DNA of 64,000 nucleotides from positions 132,296,011-132,360,010 of the forward strand of contig OX375872.1 of NCBI GenBank assembly GCA_947359465.1, in the 5' to 3' direction. The stretch comes from Metellina segmentata (lineage: Eukaryota > Arthropoda > Arachnida > Araneae > Tetragnathidae). Positions within the stretch are counted from its first letter, which is position 1; each line of letters opens with the position of its first letter. The notes below the pieces were generated by a model. That model was not told where the DNA came from. It saw nothing but the letters and a program-made list of their open reading frames with translations, and did not search any database. This document shows positions 58,291-64,000 of this stretch, one piece after another. The position numbers and the translations under genes are program-made.

Positions 58291-59004
58291 GCGGGGGCCC
58301 ATGAAAGAATCTGCCCAACTATTGATTCAGGCGGAGCAGCGACACAGACACGAACTTTTGCTTGTCAATTGCAAATGAAAATCAATGAGTCGACTTAAAT
58401 TCCCATTTAGGACTCAAAATGAAATAGCTTCTCCTTTCCCCGGTGATTGCTTTTCTCCGGGTCCTCCTAGCATCACTCAGCGTAAGACATTGATGCCGTC
58501 CTATGGAAAAAAACACCGGCTGTGGTTACTTTATGCTTAATTAATATTTAATTGAGTTTCGACTCTCTCGTGGAGGGGTGACTCCGGTTCCAAATCGCTC
58601 TTGGGTTTCGTTTCCCGTTTTTAATTGCATTTGGTCTTGTTGGGATTCAGGAGCCTTTTGAATTAGGATGCGGAAAAATTGGGATTTATCTAGGAAAGAG
58701 GGGCTAATTGTTTATGATAAATATTCCGAATCCTTTTTTTATCCTGAAAAGCACCATAGTGCGGATCTGACGAGCAGGCAGTCGACCTGGGGTTTGTTGG
58801 TTTTGGGTTTTATTGCTCAGGTGCCATATATCCCCTAGTTGCACCAAACACGAGATGAATGTTAAGTGTTTAAGAAAGGATGTAGAAAAGATAAAGATAG
58901 ATTGAGGCATCCTTGGGTCTTAATTCCCATGTATACCAGAGGCCGAAACAACAGATCACTAGGGCATTTTAGGTTCGCGAAATCCGTACACGTCTAAAGA
59001 AGAA
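58291..59004. other. Unique, GC-richer non-coding stretch
   Basis: 58300-58680 is non-repetitive and well above local GC content, with no open frame and AT-rich words such as TTAATTAATATTTAATTGAG. A candidate conserved non-coding block. 58760-58900 is ordinary sequence. Confidence 0.35.
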
Positions 59005-59053
59005 ATAGCCCGTTGTGTTGCTGGAGTATGACGTTGGTTAACTACCTACCTTC
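59005..59053 (+). mobile_element. SINE tail fragment
   Basis: ATAGCCCGTTGTGTTGCTGG followed by AGTATGACGTTGGTTAACTA matches the 3' tail of the SINE family. The rest of the element is not recognisable upstream. Confidence 0.7.
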
Positions 59054-59221
59054 CTAAAGAAGATGTGCCTCCAAGGGCTGTCGAACTTGGGTCAGTCGAT
59101 TTGCGAAAATACTTATACGCGCGTTAAAAAGCTGCCATAGTCAAGAGTGGATCGCAGTGGATTTTTCACACATGGCAACCCCTTATCACCGTTACCACTT
59201 TTAGCACCGAATGGTAGGTAG

Positions 59222-60290
59222 TTAATCTTCCTGGTGTTCGTCTTAACCAGGTATCGTGTCATTCACAAAGCTCGTCGAACCTTGCCGGACGAGATATATC
59301 GTCCAACTAGATGTCATCTCTCGTCATTTTGAAGAAACCCGACCCCTTCCCCCCAGATATCGATCGCATTATTGTTTAACACCGGCAATATCTTGATGAC
59401 GAAATGCGTCGACTTTAGCAAAATTGGTCAGATCTTGAAGGACAAGATATCTCGTCAAAGCCGTGTGAAGGGTGAAGGAAATAAGTTTTAACCGTCACGG
59501 TGGCTGTCCCGACGAAGTATCTTCTCATTAGAAAATTAACTGACCATATCTTAATGGACGAGAAATCCCCTCATTAGGAAAATTGTCGGACCTTGCCGGA
59601 CGAGTTATCTCGTCCATCAAGATATCATCTCTGGTCACCTGAAGAAACCTGAACCCCCAGATATCGATCTCAACATTGCAAATCACAGGCAATATCTTGA
59701 TGACGAAATACGACGAAAAGCAAAATTAATCAGATCTTGAAGGACAAGATATCTCGTCAAAGCCGTGTGAAGGGTGAAGGAAATAAGTTTTAACCGTCAC
59801 GGTGGCTGTCCCGACGAAGTATCTTCTCATTAGAAAATTAACTGACCATATCTTAATGGACGAGAAATCCCCTCATTAGGAAAATTGTCGGACCTTGCCG
59901 GACGAGTTATCTCGTCCATCAAGATATCATCTCTGGTCACCTGAAGAAACCTGAACCCCCAGATATCGATCTCAACATTGCAAATCACAGGCAATATCTT
60001 GATGACGAAAAGCAAAATTAATCAGATCTTGAAGGACAAGATATCTCGTCGAAGCCACTTGAAGTGTAAAGGGTGAAGGAAATAAGTTTTAACCGTCACG
60101 GTGCCAATCACGATGAAGTATCTTCTCATTAGAAAGATAACTTACCAGATCTTAATGGACTCGAAATCCCATCATTATGAAAACTGAGCGCATCTTGATC
60201 TAGTTGCCATGAAAAAGCCAATATTTTAATAACGAGATTTACTGTCATTGACAAAAAAGATCGGATCTAGATATCTCGTCGAAACCCCTT
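59222..60290. mobile_element. Head-to-tail array of four S1 elements
   Basis: 'Type B' left ends follow TTAA at 59222, 59488, 59790 and about 60090 (TCTTCCTGGTGTTCGTC, then CCGTCACGGTGGCTGTCC). 'Type A' right ends (CTCGTCAAAGCCGTGTGAAG, CTCGTCGAAACCCCTTGAGG) close each unit near 59470, 59772, 60071 and 60290. The middle units are nearly identical at a 302/299-bp spacing, so whole elements with their ends were tandemly amplified. Confidence 0.8.
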
Positions 60291-61160
60291 GAGGGGTTCA
60301 GTAAGGGGAAGGAAAGTTGTCTATTATAAAGGTGTAGAATGTTTTTTTGTCTACTTTTACTTTTATAATTTATACTTCGTTTTGAAAGGGAAGTTCAGAA
60401 AAAGGCGGTAAACTATAATCGGTTGTAGTTTTTGGCATAAAAAAGGCCTAGTTTTGATAATAATAAAAAACATAAACTCTGTAACCATAAACCAAATCGA
60501 ATATTAAATACCGATCTAAATATATTCCCAAATATACGCCTAGTAAATGCATATATACCACTTTTACAAACTATCAACACCCAATAAATTTTAATAAAGC
60601 ATTTCCAAAGTCAGTTCTCTAGAGAATGTATTAATAGTATTAATAAACGAAAAATTGTTTAATTAATCCATGTAAGAAAATTGCTAAATAATCCACTACG
60701 ATAAAAAAAAATTAGCATGGCTCTCTTGAGTGGCGTTTTAGGCTCCATGTACTAAGTGCGCTTGTTAATCAAAATTCAATCATTAATTATACTAATGAAC
60801 GTTATATATTATTAAGTGTAAACCATTATTTCGTAATAAAACATTAATACGTTGTTGTTAAAATATGATACATTTTCATTAATTGAGTTTCTGTCACATT
60901 TACTTTAAGTGATTGTGTGCTAAATTTAGCGAATTTTCCTTGAATGAAGTTTCAGATTGCAACAATTTCATTAATGATTCCCTGAGTCATTTAAAAAATT
61001 ACAAGATTTTAGAGGCTAAAGAGGAAACTTTTAAACTAATAAAAGTATATATAATTTAAGAAATCTAGACGACACTTTTATGAATTATGTAAAGTGTGTA
61101 TTTATGACGTGGCAATACACCTATAATTTTATCTTCGTGTTTGTTTCTCTGTTAGTAACA
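60291..61160. other. AT-rich non-coding stretch
   Basis: I see no gene or recognisable repeat. Confidence 0.4.
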
Positions 61161-61164
61161 AATT

Positions 61165-61445
61165 GGTATTTTAATTAACGTCGCACTGGAACATCAGAAC
61201 GGGCAAATGGCCAAGGTCCGGGGTAGTACCCGAAGGGTCAGATATGAGGACAATACCACGTAATTTCAAACCACGCACAAGTGACGAAGTCACAACTGAA
61301 CTGGAACCCACTCTCCAAACTTCCCCAATATGCCAACGTGAGGGCATTTGAGGCCACGACAGATTAAGCATGCACCAGCCCGATTCGAACTCGCAACCCT
61401 CCAGTTTCTAATGTGTTGTTGTTCTAAACGGGATACATCGGCCCG
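61165..61445 (-). mobile_element. tRNA-headed SINE, head type 1, shortened
   Basis: The inverted tail (AATTAACGTCGCACTGGAAC), the body (CCCACTCTCCAAACTTCCCC) and the head (CGAACTCGCAACCCTCCAGT) are present. About 20 bp between body and head are missing relative to the other copies. Confidence 0.8.
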
Positions 61446-61652
61446 CTTAACATATTGGGAAATATTTTGTGTTTACTTGACGTTATCTGTCGTGTACTTG
61501 GCGCAGCTTGGATGAATATGGCAACAGCAAACCCTGCCATATTAGCATACCATACAGAACTGTCATGTCTCATTTTTTTTAAACAAATTTTAGTGGAAGA
61601 AGATTTGTAATTTATGAGTACAGCATCTAATTTCCAATGCTCCTAATGCAAC

Positions 61653-61965
61653 AGTCGGCCACGGTATACAACTTGGAAGAGTAACAGATTAACAACCGGA
61701 GGAGTGTGAGTTCGAATCTACTAAAAAACCAGCGGATACAAAAGAGACTGGTGCACTTTAAAACCGTTTTGGTCTCAAATGTTTTCACGTTGCTATAGCA
61801 GGAGAGTTTGGAGAGTGGGATGTGTGATAGCTAGGTTTCGACTTCGTCATCTGAGCGTGGTTCATACGTGTCCTCGGATCTTTCCCTGCGGGTTAGATCC
61901 CGGGCAATCTTCAACAGCCCGTTGTGTTGCTCCAGTGTGACGGTAGTATAAAATACGTACCTACG
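61653..61965 (+). mobile_element. tRNA-headed SINE, head type 1
   Basis: Head at 61653-61725 (GTATACAACTTGGAAGAGTA, B box GTGAGTTCGAATC), body (GAGAGTTTGGAGAGTGGGAT) and tail (AGCCCGTTGTGTTGCTCCAG, ending AATACGTACCTAC). The copy is full length. Confidence 0.85.
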
Positions 61966-62125
61966 TGATGATCCAGCTTAATTTCAATCTTTCTAACTCT
62001 ACTAGGACTCACGGTTACTTCCAACTTGCAACGTACATTCTTCATTGTTAGACTTATGACAAGTCTAGAGCTTCCTGGCCAACATAATATTTCCAAGGCC
62101 TTCTATTAGTTGTGTGTGGGGGAGA

Positions 62126-62446
62126 TAAGGTAAGGCTAAAGTAATTCCAATTAACGTCGTGCTAAAGCAACTCAATGGGCTATTGACGACGGTCTGGGAT
62201 CAATCCCTTACGGGAAAGATCCGTGGACAACTCCTCGTAATTTTGAACCATGGTCAATTGATGAAGCAACACTTGAGCTGGCACCCCACTCTCCAAACTT
62301 CCACATCAACCCAACGTGAGGACTTTGGGCCACGGCAGATTTAAGGTGCACCAGCCGCCTCTACACCATACGCTTACAAACATCCATGCCTGGACCCGAA
62401 CCAGGAGCCTTCCGATCTAGAGGCTAACACCTTAACCACTATACCA
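62126..62446 (-). mobile_element. tRNA-headed SINE, head type 2, intact with 15-bp target duplication
   Basis: A perfect 15-bp direct repeat TGTGTGTGGGGGAGA lies at 62111-62125 and 62447-62461. On its own strand the head starts with the A box TGGTATAGTGGTTAAGG and has the B box GGTTCGGGTCC, then the common body and tail. It matches the 23.4 kb copy in head type. The exact target duplication marks a young insertion. Confidence 0.95.
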
Positions 62447-62479
62447 TGTGTGTGGGGGAGAGGAGGAGCTATATAATCT

Positions 62480-63315
62480 GATAAAAAAAGATTCTGTTCT
62501 ATAAGAGTAGAATCTTTCCAAAAATTATATTCTAAGTAAAAGGTTAATAGAATATTCCCTAAGGATTTTAGTCTAAGAAAACTGACTATTTCCAAGGGGT
62601 TATTCTGGAATTCTTAATAAATGCTTAATATAATAGTTTTAAGGATCACTAGAATCTTTCCAAAAGGATTATATTTTAAAGATAATGATCAATGGATTCT
62701 TTAGAATAGAATCCCTCCAAAGGTTTAAATTTTAAAGATAATGATCAACGGTTTCATTAGAATAGAATCTCTCCAAAGTATTCTATTTTAAAGAATGGAT
62801 ATGGAATCTTTCCAGAGATTTCTATTCTAAGGAATGGTTACATAATTTTTCGAAAGGATTATATTCTAAGGAATGGGTATAGAATTTTTTCATGTGATTC
62901 TGTTCTTAGGAAAATAGATAAAATCTTTCCCAAAGATTCTATTCAAAGGATTGGAAATATAGGACCTTTTCAAAGAATTCTATTCTTAAAAAATGAAAGG
63001 AATAGAATGATCTCAAAGTTTCTATTCAAAGGAAAGGACCACTAAATCGTTCCAAAGAAAGATTTTTTTTCAGGTAAAGGACCAATAATTCGTACTAAAG
63101 AAATATTTTATTTCAAGTAAAGGACCACTAAATCGTTCCAAATAATGATTTTATTTCAGGTAAAGGACCAATAAATCGTTGCAAAGAAAGTTTTTATTCT
63201 TATAAAAGAGCTAAAAGAATCATTTTAAATGTTGAAAGACTCGATGGATTATCAGGATAGATGTGGCCAGTTATCCATTAAATGTGTGTAATTGGGTAAA
63301 AACAACTCTACTCTA
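62480..63315 (-). repeat. Long S2 array with arm
   Basis: About eighteen S2 units in reverse orientation (ATTCTATTCTAAGGAATGG and AATAGAATCTTTCCAAAGGA types), increasingly degenerate to the right. They are followed by the arm near 63250-63315 (GGCCAGTTATCCATTAAATG, then GTAAAAACAACTCTACTCTA). This is the largest S2 array of the window. Confidence 0.8.
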
Positions 63316-63944
63316 CTCGCAAATATCGTGACGCCCTAAATCTAAAATCTGTTAATCAGTAAGAGTCATCTACACGATTCGTCACTTGCCAACACCAGTT
63401 TACACACAAACTGCATACTTTCAAGAAATTAGCCAGGCAGCCTAAACGAATGAAAGGTCCACCTGTAATTGTTGTACATGCATCACAATCTCCTTACTGT
63501 CGAAGAAGCGCATGTGCCCTACATTACATATTAATGCTTTAAAAAGAAATGGAAATTGTAGCATCTAGTGGAGGTGGGAAAATAAACGACTTCCTTGGGT
63601 TGCTTCGGAAACGCCTTTCGCCATTTGGGAGCAAAAAGAGTCTGCGCTAATTATGAGGAATGATTTCTTGCACCTCCTTAAGCCTTTCGAATTTCTTAGC
63701 TAAAAATGTTTAGGTGGGATACTTTCTGGAAGTAAACTCGGATTGATATGACAGAAAAATGTTAAGAGAATTGTTATAAATCGAGGCGTGTACTTTATCT
63801 CCGCAGCTTTTTGGACCGTGGCGGCGGATTTTTTTGCGGTTTTAGCGATTGCGCAGACCCATATTAAGGGAATAATGGTTTGGTGTGTCCCGCTAAAATA
63901 TCATTTTTTTGCTACATTCAGAAATAATGGATTAAATTAGTCCA
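63316..63944. other. Unique, GC-richer non-coding stretch
   Basis: No repeat and no convincing open frame. The block 63560-63880 is distinctly non-repetitive (for example GGACCGTGGCGGCGGATTTT). Candidate conserved or regulatory DNA, unproven. Confidence 0.35.
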
Positions 63945-63948
63945 TTAA

Positions 63949-64000
63949 AACTCCTGGTGGTTGTCCAGACAAGGTATATCGTCATTAGTAAAACCACTAG
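63949..64000. mobile_element. S1 element cut by the window edge
   Basis: TTAA at 63945-63948 is followed by the 'type B' terminus AACTCCTGGTGGTTGTCCAG and the start of an S1 unit (CAAGGTATATCGTCATTA). The element continues beyond base 64000. Confidence 0.7.

Overview
The window is eukaryotic nuclear DNA: AT-rich, almost gene-free and saturated with repeats. Three Tc1/mariner-class transposon copies with TA target duplications, tRNA-headed SINEs with target-site duplications, a Jockey-like RNase H remnant, hAT-type miniature elements and split exons with consensus splice sites all point to an arthropod. The two Tc1 transposases resemble, from memory, proteins annotated in orb-weaver spider genomes, so a spider is my best guess. 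That guess is not proven by the sequence.

Host coding sequence: the only convincing piece is two minus-strand exons, 7525-7365 and 3913-3762. They join in phase across a 3.45 kb repeat-filled intron and read like part of a zona pellucida (ZP) domain protein. The remaining exons were not found. The downstream ones must lie left of base 1; the upstream ones lie either beyond the window or unrecognised within it. The rest of the window may be a long intron or intergenic DNA.

Layout: 1-2.4 kb, broken Tc1. 2.6-7.5 kb, the ZP exons and two old satellites. 7.6-18.6 kb, two palindrome-bearing array families (called S1 and S2 here), SINEs, the retroelement tail, a 1.03 kb tandem duplication and the first hAT element. 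18.7-25 kb, AT-rich sequence, microsatellites and two adjacent SINEs. 25.2-32.9 kb, S1 elements and young tandem arrays (25, 211 and 221 bp). 33.4-34.6 kb, a small inverted-repeat element and an internally deleted mariner. 35-46.5 kb, diverged tandem repeats of 140-350 bp, a foldback and two palindromic segments. 46.5-50 kb, a nested triplication with a 41-bp expansion, a SINE, a short S1 element and the second hAT element. 51-58.3 kb, more tandem arrays, with a DD36E-spaced Tc1 inserted in one of them. 59-64 kb, a head-to-tail array of S1 elements, four SINE copies or fragments and a long S2 array.

How the parts relate: S1 arrays often lie between TTAA-flanked, imperfect inverted ends, which looks like a non-autonomous piggyBac-type element carrying an internal satellite. 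S2 arrays have conserved arms and in one place carry the S1 terminal sequence. S1, S2, the hAT elements and a fourth segment near 44.6 kb are all built from reiterated short palindromes. Many other segments have been tandemly duplicated in units of about 100-500 bp, so transposition followed by local tandem duplication explains most of the architecture. No functional transposase, tRNA gene, rRNA gene or CRISPR array was found.
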